The notes: generated by a model not told the origin, from the sequence alone. DNA of 51,743 nucleotides from Nocardia thailandica NBRC 100428 (GCF_000308795.1 NZ_BAGK01000196.1:1-51743), one strand, 5' to 3'. Shown: positions 17,048 to 26,034, counted from the stretch's first letter. Made by a program: numbers and translations.

Positions 17048-18466
17048 ATGCGTATCTCTGCTCCGATAACGATGTCGGCCCTCGTCGTCGCCGGTCTGGT
17101 CGCTTCCGGCTCCACCTCCGCCGTCTCGAATCCGAGCACCGCGCCGACCGCGCCGGAGGCCCTGCTCGCCGCCGCCGCGACGGGCACGGGCGCCGAGAGC
17201 GACGACCCCGACGCCGAACTGTCCCAGAGTGTCGGGCTGCTACCCGTCAGCGCGGAACCGCCGCGCAAGCTGCGCGCGCTCACCCCGCCCGCCGACGGCG
17301 TCGCCCCCTTCGCCGGGACCGTGCCCCTGCAGAGCATCTCCCTCCCCACCGGCAGCGGCGCCCTCGGCATCCCCGAGATCGTGCTCGCCGCCTACCGCAA
17401 CGCCGAGCTGGCCATGGAGACCGCCGAGCCGGGCTGCGGTGTCACCTGGAACCTGCTCGCCGGCATCGGCCGCATCGAGTCCGCGCACGCGAGCAGCGGG
17501 CGCACCGACGCCGCGGGCACGACGACCACGCCGATCTTCGGACCCGCCCTCGACGGCACGCTGCCGGGCAACGAGGTCATCAAGGCCGCCGAGGGCGGTT
17601 ACGTGCGCGCGGTCGGGCCCATGCAGTTCCTGCCGAGCACCTGGGCACACTACGCCTCCGACGGCAACGGCGACGGCGTCGCCGACCCGCACAACGTCTT
17701 CGACGCGGCGCTCGGCGCCGCCAAGTACCTGTGCTCGGGCGGGCTGAACCTGCGCGACGCGGCCCAGGAACTGCGCGCGGTGCTGCGCTACAACAACTCG
17801 ATGTCCTACGCGGCGAACGTGCTCAGCTGGTCGGCGGCCTACCGGACGGGCGGCGCGCCGAGCCAGGTCAGCATCTCCCCCGACCTGATCCCGCCGGGCA
17901 GTTCGCCGATGAACGGTGGCGGCGGCGCGAACATGGTCGCGACCAACGCCGAGGCCCCGGTCACCGCCGCCCCGCCGTCGACCACGAAGGCACTGCCGCC
18001 GAACACCCCCAAGGTCACCACGCCGACCGAGGTCATGATCACCCTGCCCGGCCTGCCGCCGATCCCCTGCGGCATCTTCTGCCCCGCGCCGGCGCCCGCC
18101 CCGGTGGATCCGTGTGCGGTCCAGGCCGATCCGGCGCCTGCGGTCAAGCCCGAGGACGAGTCGGCGCCGAAGGCGGCCACCGAGCAGACCTTCGGCGCGA
18201 ACGCCCCGCGCGACCCGGCGCAGGCCGCGCAACCCCGGGAGGACCAGCCCGCCGACGCGCAGGCCGCGCAGTGCCAGGCGGTGGAGACCCCGGCGCCTGC
18301 TCCCGCCGCGCCGACGAAGACGCCCGAACCCGGTGTCGCCGAGGCGGCTCCGGAGCCGGAGGCGCCCGCCGCGCCCGCGCCCGCCGCGCCGACACCGACC
18401 CAGCAGCCGGGCATCACGCTGCCCTTCGGCATCACCATCCCGGTCCCCGCGCCGCCCGCCCCCTGA
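17048..18466 (+). CDS. Secreted SLT-domain muralytic transglycosylase with long Pro/Ala tail
   Basis: 472 residues from the ATG at 17048. The N-terminal signal segment is APITMSALVVAGLVASGSTSA. A membrane-bound-lytic-transglycosylase (SLT-type) domain spans about residues 105-290: catalytic Glu 144 in GIGRIESAHA, VGPMQFLPSTWAHYASDGNGDG, and RYNNSMSYAANV. The domain is followed by about 180 residues of Pro/Ala-rich tail carrying scattered Cys (PCGIFCPAP, VDPCAVQ, AAQCQAV). Counterpart of Rv1230c. It probably cleaves peptidoglycan glycan strands outside the membrane. A paralogue follows directly. Confidence 0.88.
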   Translation: MRISAPITMSALVVAGLVASGSTSAVSNPSTAPTAPEALLAAAATGTGAESDDPDAELSQSVGLLPVSAEPPRKLRALTPPADGVAPFAGTVPLQSISLPTGSGALGIPEIVLAAYRNAELAMETAEPGCGVTWNLLAGIGRIESAHASSGRTDAAGTTTTPIFGPALDGTLPGNEVIKAAEGGYVRAVGPMQFLPSTWAHYASDGNGDGVADPHNVFDAALGAAKYLCSGGLNLRDAAQELRAVLRYNNSMSYAANVLSWSAAYRTGGAPSQVSISPDLIPPGSSPMNGGGGANMVATNAEAPVTAAPPSTTKALPPNTPKVTTPTEVMITLPGLPPIPCGIFCPAPAPAPVDPCAVQADPAPAVKPEDESAPKAATEQTFGANAPRDPAQAAQPREDQPADAQAAQCQAVETPAPAPAAPTKTPEPGVAEAAPEPEAPAAPAPAAPTPTQQPGITLPFGITIPVPAPPAP

Positions 18467-18489
18467 TCGCGAACACACATCACAACGGG

Positions 18490-18517
18490 GTAACAAAAAG
18501 GTCTCGGATGCGGTAAC
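18490..18517 (+). promoter_or_regulatory. GTAAC-type repeats upstream of second SLT gene
   Basis: GTAAC at 18490, a degenerate GTCTC at 18501 and GTAAC at 18513: start-to-start spacings of 11 and 12 bp. It matches the site before the first SLT gene and suggests a shared OmpR-family regulator. Confidence 0.4.
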
Positions 18518-18555
18518 CTCTTCTCATCCAACATGGTTGAGGAGGGCACCACACC

Positions 18556-19404
18556 GTGGGTCGTCACCGGAAACAGCCTGCTACCACCGTTCGGCGTAGC
18601 TCGCTCATCGCACTGACCGGACTGGTTCCCGCCGGACTCGTCGCGGTCACCGCGGCCGCCGCCACCAACGCGGGCACCGCCGCCGCGCCGGCCGCGGTCG
18701 AAACCGACCTGCCCACCGGCGAACTCGAGGCCGTCGCCGCCGCGCAGGCCGAGGCGCCCGCGATGCACGCGATGGCGAACCTGTCGGCCTCGGCGACGCC
18801 CGAGGTGCGCACCGTCGCCCAGCCGAACGACCGGGTCGCCGCCGATCTCCCGGCGGGCCCGCTCGGCATCCCCGGCATCGCCGTGGCCGCCTACCAGCAC
18901 GCCGAGGAGGTGCTGGCCGCGCAGAACCCGAACTGTCACATGCCCTGGACGATGCTGGCGGGCATCGGCCGCGTGGAGTCCACCCACGCCTACGGCAAGG
19001 CCGACGCCGCGGGCAACCCGATCAAGGCCGTGTACGGCCCGGTGCTCGACGGCAGCCTCTACGGCAACAACGTCATCCACGACAGCGACAACGGCGCCCT
19101 GGACGGCCTCGACGGCTACGACCGGGCCATCGGTCCCATGCAGTTCCTGCCCGAGACCTGGCACCGCTACGCCGCCGACGGCAACAACGACGGCATCGCC
19201 GACCCGCAGAACCTGTTCGACGCCGCGCTGACGGCGGGCCGCTACCTGTGCGACGGCGGCCTGGACATGCGCGATCTCGGTCAGCAGACCAAGGCGATCC
19301 TGCGCTACAACAACTCCATGGCCTACGTGGCCAATGTGATGGCCTGGGCGGGCTCCTACGCCAGCGGCCTGGCACCCAAGCCCCAGGACCTGCCGCGAAT
19401 CTGA
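18556..19404 (+). CDS. Secreted SLT-domain muralytic transglycosylase (short paralogue)
   Basis: 282 residues. The N-terminal signal is basic, then LIALTGLVPAGLVAVTAAAAT. The SLT-type domain has catalytic Glu 141 (GIGRVESTHAYG), IGPMQFLPETWHRYAADGNNDG and RYNNSMAYVANV, and ends soon after with no tail. It is closely similar to the preceding protein, so this is a tandem duplication in which only the first copy has the Pro/Ala/Cys extension. The GTG start has GAGGAGGG about ten bases upstream. Expected to act on peptidoglycan outside the membrane. Confidence 0.88.
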   Translation: MGRHRKQPATTVRRSSLIALTGLVPAGLVAVTAAAATNAGTAAAPAAVETDLPTGELEAVAAAQAEAPAMHAMANLSASATPEVRTVAQPNDRVAADLPAGPLGIPGIAVAAYQHAEEVLAAQNPNCHMPWTMLAGIGRVESTHAYGKADAAGNPIKAVYGPVLDGSLYGNNVIHDSDNGALDGLDGYDRAIGPMQFLPETWHRYAADGNNDGIADPQNLFDAALTAGRYLCDGGLDMRDLGQQTKAILRYNNSMAYVANVMAWAGSYASGLAPKPQDLPRI

Positions 19405-19411
19405 CACCGCC

Positions 19412-19417
19412 TACCAT
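19412..19417 (+). promoter_or_regulatory. -10 box, leaderless mrp
   Basis: TACCAT, seven bases before the ATG at 19425. Confidence 0.6.
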
Positions 19418-19424
19418 CGGGCGT

Positions 19425-20561
19425 ATGCCAGTGATTACGGAAGCGGATGTGCGGGCCGCGCTCTCGAAGGTCGACGACCCGGAGATCCGCAAGCCGATCA
19501 CCGAGTTGGGCATGGTCAAGAGTGTCGCCATCGCCGACAACAACGACGTGCACATCGAGATCTACCTGACCACCTCCGGCTGCCCGTTGCGCACCGAGAT
19601 CGTGCAGCGGGTGACCGGCGCGGTCGCCGACGTGGCGGGCGCGGGCGCGGTGACCGTCGACCTGGACGTGATGAGCGACGAGCAGCGCACCGAGCTGCGC
19701 AAGCAGCTGCGCGGTGACTCCGCCGAGCCGGTCATCCCGTTCGCCCAGCCCGGCTCGCTGACCCGGGTCTACGCCGTCGCCTCCGGCAAGGGCGGCGTCG
19801 GCAAGTCCAGCGTCACCGCGAACCTCGCCGTCGCGCTGGCCGAGCGCGGCCTGTCGGTCGGCGTCCTCGACGCCGACATCTACGGCCACTCCATCCCGCG
19901 CATGCTGGGCACCGACGCCCGCCCGACCCAGGTCGAGCGGATGATCCTGCCGCCGGTCGCCCACAACGTGAAGATGATCTCGATCGCGCAGTTCACCCAG
20001 GGCAACACGCCCGTGGTGTGGCGCGGCCCGATGCTGCACCGCGCGCTGCAGCAGTTCCTGGCCGACGTGTTCTGGGGCGACCTGGACGTGCTGCTGCTCG
20101 ACCTGCCCCCCGGCACCGGCGACGTCGCCATCTCCATCGCCCAGCTGATCCCGAACGCCGAGATCCTGGTCGTCACCACCCCGCAGCCCGCCGCCGCCGA
20201 GGTCGCCGAGCGGGCGGGCGCGATCGCGTTGCAGACCCGCCAGCGCATCGCGGGCGTCGTGGAGAACATGTCCTGGCTGGACCTGCCCGACGGCAGCCGC
20301 ATGGAGCTCTACGGCTCGGGCGGCGGCGAGGCGGTCGCCGAGCGGCTGACCCGCGCGGTCGGCGCGTCGGTGCCGCTGCTCGGCCAGATCCCGATCGAGC
20401 AGGCGCTGCGCGAGGGCGGCGACGAGGGCACCCCGATCGTGCTGGCGGACCCGGAGAGCCCGGCCGCCAAGGCGCTGCGCGCGGTCGCCGACAAGCTGGC
20501 CGTGCGCCGCCGCGGCCTGGCGGGCATGTCGCTGGGCATCGACACCACCCGCCACCTCTGA
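19425..20561 (+). CDS. mrp: Mrp/ApbC-family P-loop ATPase (iron-sulfur carrier type)
   Basis: 378 residues. An N-terminal DUF59/MIP18 domain (DVRAALSKVDDPEIRKPITELGMV, with TTSGCPL) precedes a deviant Walker A P-loop at residues 121-128 (GKGGVGKS) and DLPPGTGDV. The family assembles or carries Fe-S clusters in the cytoplasm. Unlike E. coli Mrp there is no CxxC between VVENMSW and YGSGGG; actinobacterial homologues such as Rv1229c also appear to lack it, so cluster binding may differ. The start is the ATG at 19425, preceded by a -10 box, implying a leaderless message. Confidence 0.92.
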   Translation: MPVITEADVRAALSKVDDPEIRKPITELGMVKSVAIADNNDVHIEIYLTTSGCPLRTEIVQRVTGAVADVAGAGAVTVDLDVMSDEQRTELRKQLRGDSAEPVIPFAQPGSLTRVYAVASGKGGVGKSSVTANLAVALAERGLSVGVLDADIYGHSIPRMLGTDARPTQVERMILPPVAHNVKMISIAQFTQGNTPVVWRGPMLHRALQQFLADVFWGDLDVLLLDLPPGTGDVAISIAQLIPNAEILVVTTPQPAAAEVAERAGAIALQTRQRIAGVVENMSWLDLPDGSRMELYGSGGGEAVAERLTRAVGASVPLLGQIPIEQALREGGDEGTPIVLADPESPAAKALRAVADKLAVRRRGLAGMSLGIDTTRHL

Positions 20562-20577
20562 CGCGACGGGCCTGCCC

Positions 20578-20913
20578 ATGACACTGCTGATGTACATCCT
20601 GATCGTCGGGCTCGTTGCGGTGATGATGTTCCTGCTCGCCAGTGTGATCTTCGGGCGTTCCGAGGAACTGGGCCCGCTGCCCGAGGACACCACCGCCACG
20701 GTGCTGCCCGCCCAGGGCGTCACCGGCGCCGACGTGCGGGCGCTGCGGTTCCAGCAGGTGGTGCGCGGCTACAAGGCCGCCGAGGTCGACTGGGCCCTCG
20801 CCCGGCTGGCGGGCCGGATCGACGAGCTGGAGACCGAGGTGACGCGGCTGCGCCAGTGGCAGGCTGCGGTCGCCGCGTCGGCGGCGCCCGCGGCGGGCAC
20901 CCAGCAGCCGTGA
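20578..20913 (+). CDS. DivIVA-domain membrane protein
   Basis: 111 residues. An N-terminal transmembrane helix (MYILIVGLVAVMMFLLASVIF) is followed by a DivIVA-type segment (VRALRFQQVVRGYKAAEVDWALARLAGRIDELETEVTRLRQ), a predicted coiled coil, and an Ala-rich end. Same position as Rv1209, next to tagA. It probably localises to the membrane; a role in polar growth or division is family-level inference. The tagA start codon overlaps its stop (GTGA). Confidence 0.8.
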   Translation: MTLLMYILIVGLVAVMMFLLASVIFGRSEELGPLPEDTTATVLPAQGVTGADVRALRFQQVVRGYKAAEVDWALARLAGRIDELETEVTRLRQWQAAVAASAAPAAGTQQP

Positions 20914-21551
20914 CCGGCACCGAGCCGCCCGCCGACGACGGCCGGATCCGCTGCGGCTGGTCGACGGGTTCCCAGCTCTACCGCGACTACCACGACCACG
21001 AGTGGGGCAGGCCGCTGCGCGGCGCGGACGCGATGTTCGAGCGGCTGTGCCTCGAGGCGTTCCAGTCCGGGCTGTCCTGGCTCACCATCCTGCGCAAACG
21101 GCCCGCCTTCCGCGCGGCCTTCGCCGGGTTCGCGATCGAGCGGGTCGCCCGCTTCACCGACGCCGACCGCGCGCGTCTGCTGGCCGACCCCGGCATCGTG
21201 CGCAACCGGGCCAAGATCGACGCGGCGATCGCCAACGCCGCGGTTGCCCGGGAGCTGCCCGTCCCGCTCGACGAGCTCGTCTGGTCCTTCGCGCCGCCGC
21301 CGCGGCCGCGGCCGGCCACCCTCGCCGATGTGCCCGCCACCACACCCGAATCGATTGCTCTGGCAAAGGAATTGAAGCGCCGCGGCTTCCGTTTCGTCGG
21401 CCCGACCACGGCCTACGCACTGATGCAGGCCACCGGAATGGTGGACGATCACATCGCGGTTTGCTGGGTCGGCGGCGTGTCGGACGGAACCGACTCACCA
21501 GTCACATTTCGAACTCAGGTGTCCGCCCCGATCGGCAATAGGGAAGAATAG
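20910..21551 (+). CDS. tagA: DNA-3-methyladenine glycosylase I
   Basis: 213 residues. It removes 3-methyladenine from alkylated DNA in base excision repair. The N-terminus RCGWSTGSQLYRDYHDHEWGRPL with LEAFQSGLSWLTILRKR is the family signature. Zinc-snap ligands are visible in the N-terminal Cys/His and the C-terminal HIAVC. The GTG at 20910 is chosen because it overlaps the upstream TGA, giving translational coupling to the DivIVA-domain gene as in the Rv1209-Rv1210 arrangement. Length is close to normal (about 190-200). Confidence 0.93.
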   Translation: MTGTEPPADDGRIRCGWSTGSQLYRDYHDHEWGRPLRGADAMFERLCLEAFQSGLSWLTILRKRPAFRAAFAGFAIERVARFTDADRARLLADPGIVRNRAKIDAAIANAAVARELPVPLDELVWSFAPPPRPRPATLADVPATTPESIALAKELKRRGFRFVGPTTAYALMQATGMVDDHIAVCWVGGVSDGTDSPVTFRTQVSAPIGNREE

Positions 21552-21656
21552 GACCGGTGTGGCCCGCCGAACACCGGCGAGCCCGCCGGTTGGCGACAAC
21601 CGGCAACGCCGAGAACAGTGCGCAGAAACACCGCGCAGATCTGGAGGGAGCAGAGG

Positions 21657-21824
21657 ATGGCGGCCATGAAGCCCCGTACCGGGGACGGTCCCCTCGAGGC
21701 AACCAAGGAAGGTCGTGGAATCGTGATGCGGGTTCCACTCGAGGGTGGCGGGCGACTGGTCGTCGAGCTCACGCCGGACGAGGCGGCGGCGCTCGGTGAC
21801 GAACTGAAGAGCGTCACCAGCTGA
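21657..21824 (+). CDS. DUF3117 protein
   Basis: 55 residues, MAAMKPRTGDGPLEATKEG... to LVVELTPDEAAALGDELKS. It matches the small, very conserved DUF3117 proteins of actinobacteria (Rv1211 position). GGAGGGAG at 21642-21649 sets the ATG at 21657 rather than an ATG further upstream. Function unknown. Confidence 0.85.
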   Translation: MAAMKPRTGDGPLEATKEGRGIVMRVPLEGGGRLVVELTPDEAAALGDELKSVTS

Positions 21825-21838
21825 CGGCTCTGCACGAG

Positions 21839-22648
21839 GTGGCCGCACTCCTGGCCTGTCCGGAGTGCGGCCACTCCTTACACCCTGGTGACCGCGCGCT
21901 GCGCTGCCCCACCGGGCACAGCTTCGACCTCGCCAAGCAGGGCTATGTGAGCCTGCTGACCGGCGCGGCGACCAAGATGTCCGGCGACACCGCCGACATG
22001 CTGGACGCCCGCGCCGCCTTCCAGGGCGCCGGTCATTTCGCGGCGATCGCCGCGGCCGTCGCGGAGGCCGCGACCGGACCGGGCCCGGTCCTCGACGTGG
22101 GCGCGGGCACCGGCTACTACCTGGCCCGGGTCCTCGACGCGCACCCCGACCGGCACGGCATCGCCCTCGACGTCGCCAAGCCCGCCGCGCGCCGGGCGGC
22201 GCGGGCCCACCCGAGGATGGCGTCGGTCCTCGCCGACGCGTGGGGCGGGCTGCCCGTCCGCGACGCCGCGATCGGCACGGTGCTCTCGGTCTTCGCGCCC
22301 CGTAATCCCGCCGAGGTCGCCCGGGTCCTCGGTCCCGGCGGCCGGTTCGTGGTGGTCACCCCGACCGCTGGGCACCTCGGCGAGCTCGTCGGCCCCCTCG
22401 GCATGGTCCGGGTCGATCCGGACAAGGAGCGGCGGCTGACCGAGGCGATGGACGGCGTGTTCGCCCGCCTCGCGACGACCCCGGTCGAGTTCGCGATGCC
22501 GCTCTCGCGCGCCGATGTCACCCGGGTGATCGCGATGGGGCCGTCGGCCTTCCACGGCGCCCCGGCCGACGATCCGCGGATCGCGGCCCTGCCCGAGACG
22601 ACCGAGGTGACGGCCTCGGTCACCGTGTCGGTGTTCGCGCCGGCCTGA
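21839..22648 (+). CDS. RlmA-type 23S rRNA (guanine) methyltransferase
   Basis: 269 residues. An N-terminal zinc finger (Cys 7, Cys 10, Cys 23, His 27 in CPECG...CPTGHSF), then the RlmA hallmark DLAKQGYVSLLTG, then the SAM-binding VLDVGAGTGYYL. The RlmA group methylates G745 (Gram-negative) or G748 (Gram-positive, TlrB-like) in helix 35 of 23S rRNA; by lineage G748 is more likely. The GTG at 21839 is the best start because it gives the zinc finger at once; it lies 14 bp after the DUF3117 gene. Its stop abuts the stop of glgM. Confidence 0.85.
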   Translation: MAALLACPECGHSLHPGDRALRCPTGHSFDLAKQGYVSLLTGAATKMSGDTADMLDARAAFQGAGHFAAIAAAVAEAATGPGPVLDVGAGTGYYLARVLDAHPDRHGIALDVAKPAARRAARAHPRMASVLADAWGGLPVRDAAIGTVLSVFAPRNPAEVARVLGPGGRFVVVTPTAGHLGELVGPLGMVRVDPDKERRLTEAMDGVFARLATTPVEFAMPLSRADVTRVIAMGPSAFHGAPADDPRIAALPETTEVTASVTVSVFAPA

Positions 22649-23818
22649 TCAGCGCACCTTGCGGTAGACGTCGAGGGTGCGCTCGGCGATGCGCGCCCAG
22701 TCGAACTCCGCGATCGCCCGCGCCCGCCCCGCCCGGCCGTAGCGGGCCGCCGTCGCCGGGTCGCCGGCGACGGCGTTGACGGCCTCGGCCAGCCCGCGTT
22801 CGTAGGCGGCCGCGGCGCCCGCGTCGTAGTGCACCAGGGTCCCGGTGACGCCGTCGGCGACCACCTCGGGGATGCCGCCGACATCGGAGGCGACCACGGC
22901 GGTGCCGCAGGCCATGGCCTCGAGGTTCACGATGCCGAGCGGCTCGTAGACCGAGGGGCACACGAACACGTCCGCCCCGCGCAGGATCTGGCGTACCTGC
23001 TCGGTGGGCAGCATCTCCTTCACCCAGAACACGTTGCCGCGGCGCTCCCGCAGTCGCGCCACCGCGTCGGCGACCTCCCGCTCGAGCTCGGGGGTGTCGG
23101 CCGCGCCCGCGCACAGCACGAGCTGGATGTCCGGATCGAACCCGGCCGCCGCGGCCAGTAGGTGCCCGACGCCCTTCTGCCGGGTGATCCGGCCGACGAA
23201 GGCCGCGACCGGGGCGTCGGCGCGCACCCCGAGCCGCTCCAGCACCGGTTCCTGTCCGGGCGCCGGGTCGCCCGGATGCCACACGGTGGCGTCGATCCCG
23301 TTGTGCACGACGTGGACCCGGCCCGGGTCGATCGCCGGATAGGCGTCGAGGACGTCGCGGCGCATGCCCTCGCTGACCGCGATGACCGCGTCGGCCTGTT
23401 CCATGGCGGTGCGTTCCGACCACGAGGACAGCCGGTAGCCGCCGCCGAGCTGCTCGGCCTTCCAGGGGCGCCGCGGTTCGAGGGAGTGCGCGGTGAGCAC
23501 GTGCGGCATGCCGTAGAGGGTGGCCGAGAGGTGCCCGGCCAGGCCGGTGTACCAGGTGTGCGAGTGGACCACGTCGGCGGCGCCGAGCGCCGCGGTCATC
23601 CGCAGCTGCGCCGACATCATCGCCAGCGCGGGATTGGCGGCGCGCAGCGCGGGATCCGGTTGGTGCACCTCGGCGTTCGGCCGCGGGACGCCCATACAGT
23701 GCACGGTCACCTCGCACAGCTCCCGCAGGCGCGCGGTGAGCTCGGTGACGTGCACCCCCGCCCCGCCGTAGACCTCCGGCGGGTACTCCCGGGTCAGCAT
23801 GGCCACTTGCAGTCGCAC
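22649..23818 (-). CDS. glgM: Alpha-maltose-1-phosphate synthase (GT4)
   Basis: 389 residues. GT4 glycosyltransferase that joins ADP-glucose to glucose-1-phosphate, feeding the GlgE pathway to glycogen and methylglucose lipopolysaccharide. Motifs: [18 protein letters not shown] at the N-terminus, [23 protein letters not shown] (the E-x7-E region) and [10 protein letters not shown]. It is divergent from glgC, as for Rv1212c/Rv1213. The GTG start has TAATTT six bases upstream, so the message is probably leaderless. Its TGA abuts that of rlmA. Confidence 0.92.
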   Translation of the reverse strand: MRLQVAMLTREYPPEVYGGAGVHVTELTARLRELCEVTVHCMGVPRPNAEVHQPDPALRAANPALAMMSAQLRMTAALGAADVVHSHTWYTGLAGHLSATLYGMPHVLTAHSLEPRRPWKAEQLGGGYRLSSWSERTAMEQADAVIAVSEGMRRDVLDAYPAIDPGRVHVVHNGIDATVWHPGDPAPGQEPVLERLGVRADAPVAAFVGRITRQKGVGHLLAAAAGFDPDIQLVLCAGAADTPELEREVADAVARLRERRGNVFWVKEMLPTEQVRQILRGADVFVCPSVYEPLGIVNLEAMACGTAVVASDVGGIPEVVADGVTGTLVHYDAGAAAAYERGLAEAVNAVAGDPATAARYGRAGRARAIAEFDWARIAERTLDVYRKVR

Positions 23819-23824
23819 CGATCC

Positions 23825-23830
23825 AAATTA
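23825..23830 (-). promoter_or_regulatory. -10 box, leaderless glgM
   Basis: TAATTT on the minus strand, six bases before the GTG at 23818. Confidence 0.6.
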
Positions 23831-23873
23831 GACCCTCGGGTCCACCCGGGCCACCGCAGGAGGCGACTCACGG

Positions 23874-23879
23874 TAGGTT
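23874..23879 (+). promoter_or_regulatory. -10 box, leaderless glgC
   Basis: TAGGTT, seven bases before the GTG at 23887. The AGGAGG at 23859-23864 is too far away to serve this start. Confidence 0.6.
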
Positions 23880-23886
23880 GGCAGGG

Positions 23887-25104
23887 GTGAGGAGCCAGCC
23901 GCACGTACTCGGGATCGTGCTCGCCGGTGGCGAGGGTAAGCGCCTTTTTCCGCTCACTGCCGACCGTGCCAAGCCCGCGGTGCCCTTCGGTGGCGCCTAC
24001 CGTCTCATCGACTTCGTTCTCAGCAACCTCGTCAACGCCGGCTATCTACGCCTGTGCGTGCTCACCCAGTACAAGTCCCATTCCCTGGACCGCCACATCT
24101 CCCAGACCTGGCGGCTGTCCGGGTTCACCGGCGAGTACATCACCCCGGTGCCCGCCCAGCAGCGGCTCGGGCCGCGCTGGTACACCGGCAGCGCCGACGC
24201 GATCATGCAGTCGCTCAACCTGATCTACGACGAGGACCCCGACTACATCGTGGTCTTCGGCGCCGACCACGTCTACCGGATGGACCCGGAGCAGATGGTG
24301 GCCAGCCACATCGCCTCCGGCGCCGGGGTCACCGTGGCCGGTATCCGCGTGCCGCGCAGCGAGGCGAGCGCCTTCGGCTGCATCGACTCCGACGAGTCCG
24401 GCCGCATCACCCAGTTCCTGGAGAAGCCCGCCCATCCGCCCGGCACACCCGACGACCCCAACGTCACGTTCGCCTCGATGGGTAACTACGTCTTCACCAC
24501 CCGGGTCCTGGTCGACGCCATCCGCGCGGACGCCGAGAACGGCGACTCCGATCACGACATGGGCGGCGACATCATCCCCACCCTGGTCGCCGCGGGCGAG
24601 GCCGCGGTCTACGACTTCGCCGACAACGAGGTCCCCGGCGCCACCGAGCGCGACCGCGGCTACTGGCGCGACGTGGGCACCATCGACGCGTTCTACGCCG
24701 CGCACATGGACCTGGTCTCGGTGCATCCGGTGTTCAACCTCTACAACAAGCACTGGCCGATCCGCGGCGCCGCCGAGAATCTGCCGCCCGCCAAGTTCGC
24801 CCAGGGCGGGCTCGCCCAGGAGTCGATCGTGGGGGCGGGCTCGATCCTGTCGGCGGCGACGGTGCGGAACTCGGTCCTCAGCTCCAACGTCATGATCGAC
24901 GACGGCGCGACCGTGGAGGGCAGCGTGCTCATGCCCGGCGTGCGGGTCGGGCGCGGCGCCGTGGTGCGTCACGCCATCCTGGACAAGAACGTGGTGGTCG
25001 GCGAGGGCGAGATCATCGGCGTCGACCTCGACCGCGACCGCCAGCGGTTCGCGGTCAGCAACGGCGGCGTGGTGACCGTCGGCAAGGGGGCGTGGGTCGG
25101 CTGA
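23887..25104 (+). CDS. glgC: Glucose-1-phosphate adenylyltransferase
   Basis: 405 residues. It makes ADP-glucose from ATP and glucose-1-phosphate, the donor for GlgM. The N-terminal pyrophosphorylase signature is [28 protein letters not shown], followed by the sugar-phosphate-binding [10 protein letters not shown] and a C-terminal left-handed beta helix. The GTG at 23887 gives [11 protein letters not shown], which aligns with the M. tuberculosis start and length (404). It is divergent from glgM with only 68 bp between start codons. Its TGA abuts that of the O-methyltransferase. Confidence 0.95.
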   Translation: MRSQPHVLGIVLAGGEGKRLFPLTADRAKPAVPFGGAYRLIDFVLSNLVNAGYLRLCVLTQYKSHSLDRHISQTWRLSGFTGEYITPVPAQQRLGPRWYTGSADAIMQSLNLIYDEDPDYIVVFGADHVYRMDPEQMVASHIASGAGVTVAGIRVPRSEASAFGCIDSDESGRITQFLEKPAHPPGTPDDPNVTFASMGNYVFTTRVLVDAIRADAENGDSDHDMGGDIIPTLVAAGEAAVYDFADNEVPGATERDRGYWRDVGTIDAFYAAHMDLVSVHPVFNLYNKHWPIRGAAENLPPAKFAQGGLAQESIVGAGSILSAATVRNSVLSSNVMIDDGATVEGSVLMPGVRVGRGAVVRHAILDKNVVVGEGEIIGVDLDRDRQRFAVSNGGVVTVGKGAWVG

Positions 25105-25737
25105 TCAGCCCCGGGAGGCGCACAGCACGCCGTCCCCGACGGGGATGAGCACGCTGGTCAGCTCGGGGTTCTCGGCGATGGCCCTGGTGGCCGCCCTGAC
25201 CGCCTGGGTGGCCGGATCGCGCTGGGCCGGGTCGGGCACCCGCCCGCCGAGCAGCGCGTTGTGCAGCACGAACACCCCGCCCTCGCGCAGCAGCCGCACG
25301 CCCTGCTCCACGTACTGCGGGTGCTCGAGCGGGGCGGCGTCGACGAAGACCAGGTCGTAGGCGCCGTCGGCGAGCCGGGGCAGCACGTCGAGGGCGCGGC
25401 CGTTGATGAGGCGGGTCCGCGCGGGCGGGATCTCGGCGGTGCGGAACGCCTCCTTGGCGGCGCGCTGATGCTCCGGCTCGGAGTCGATGGTGGTCAGGGT
25501 GCCGTCCTCGCGCATGCCGTCCAGCAGCCACAGCCCGCTGATCCCGGCGCCGGTGCCGACCTCGACGACCGCCCGGGCGCCCAGCATCTGCGCGTACATG
25601 CTCAGCAGCGCTCCCACCGAGGCGGGCACCGGCGCCGCGCCCAGCTCGGTGGCCCGCTCCCGTGCGCCGAGCAGGACTTCGTCCTCCACGACGGACTCCT
25701 CCACAAAGGCGAGGTTGCGCTCCACGTTCGATGCCAC
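25105..25737 (-). CDS. Class I SAM-dependent O-methyltransferase (Rv1220c-like)
   Basis: 210 residues. SAM-binding motif VVEVGTGAGISGLWLLDGM, then LTTIDSEPEH, and LVFVDAAPLEHPQYVEQGVRLLREGGVFVLHNAL, the cation-dependent catechol-type O-methyltransferase layout. Same place relative to sigE as Rv1220c. Its substrate is unknown. The GTG start at 25737 has TAGCCT seven bases upstream, implying a leaderless transcript. It is divergent from sigE and shares the 380-bp regulatory region. Confidence 0.88.
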   Translation of the reverse strand: MASNVERNLAFVEESVVEDEVLLGARERATELGAAPVPASVGALLSMYAQMLGARAVVEVGTGAGISGLWLLDGMREDGTLTTIDSEPEHQRAAKEAFRTAEIPPARTRLINGRALDVLPRLADGAYDLVFVDAAPLEHPQYVEQGVRLLREGGVFVLHNALLGGRVPDPAQRDPATQAVRAATRAIAENPELTSVLIPVGDGVLCASRG

Positions 25738-25744
25738 GGCTATG

Positions 25745-25750
25745 AGGCTA
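25745..25750 (-). promoter_or_regulatory. -10 box, leaderless O-methyltransferase gene
   Basis: TAGCCT on the minus strand, seven bases before the GTG at 25737. Confidence 0.55.
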
Positions 25751-25908
25751 GGGCACCGACCGGGTCTGTGTATTCAGCGAAGCCGCCCGTTTCGGTAAGT
25801 GTTCTACAACACCACAGCGGTTGCCGGAAGTTTGCGGATTGGTCACGACCGGCCCCGCGATGATGCGTTCGCGCACGCCGCGGCGATGTACTGACAGCGG
25901 TGACCGAT

Positions 25909-25927
25909 TCTCAGGTGCTCCTCAGGG
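25909..25927 (+). promoter_or_regulatory. MprA-like box upstream of sigE
   Basis: TCTCAGGT-GCT-CCTCAGGG: two 8-bp direct repeats separated by 3 bp, the 19-bp layout described for the mycobacterial MprA response regulator, which activates sigE. The regulator gene itself is not in this window. Confidence 0.5.
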
Positions 25928-26005
25928 TATCCATACGTCACCCATACCAGCGCAGGAAATAGTTGCCCTACGCAAGACCAGCCGATCGCGGCCGGTGCGG
26001 GACAC

Positions 26006-26034
26006 GGGAACAAACGGCACACCGCTGCCGGTTG
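26006..26034 (+). promoter_or_regulatory. ECF-sigma promoter of sigE
   Basis: GGGAACA at 26006-26012, a 16-bp spacer, then CGGTTG at 26029-26034. This fits the SigE/SigH-class pattern (GGAAC ... GTT) and would give autoregulation of sigE. Confidence 0.6.
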
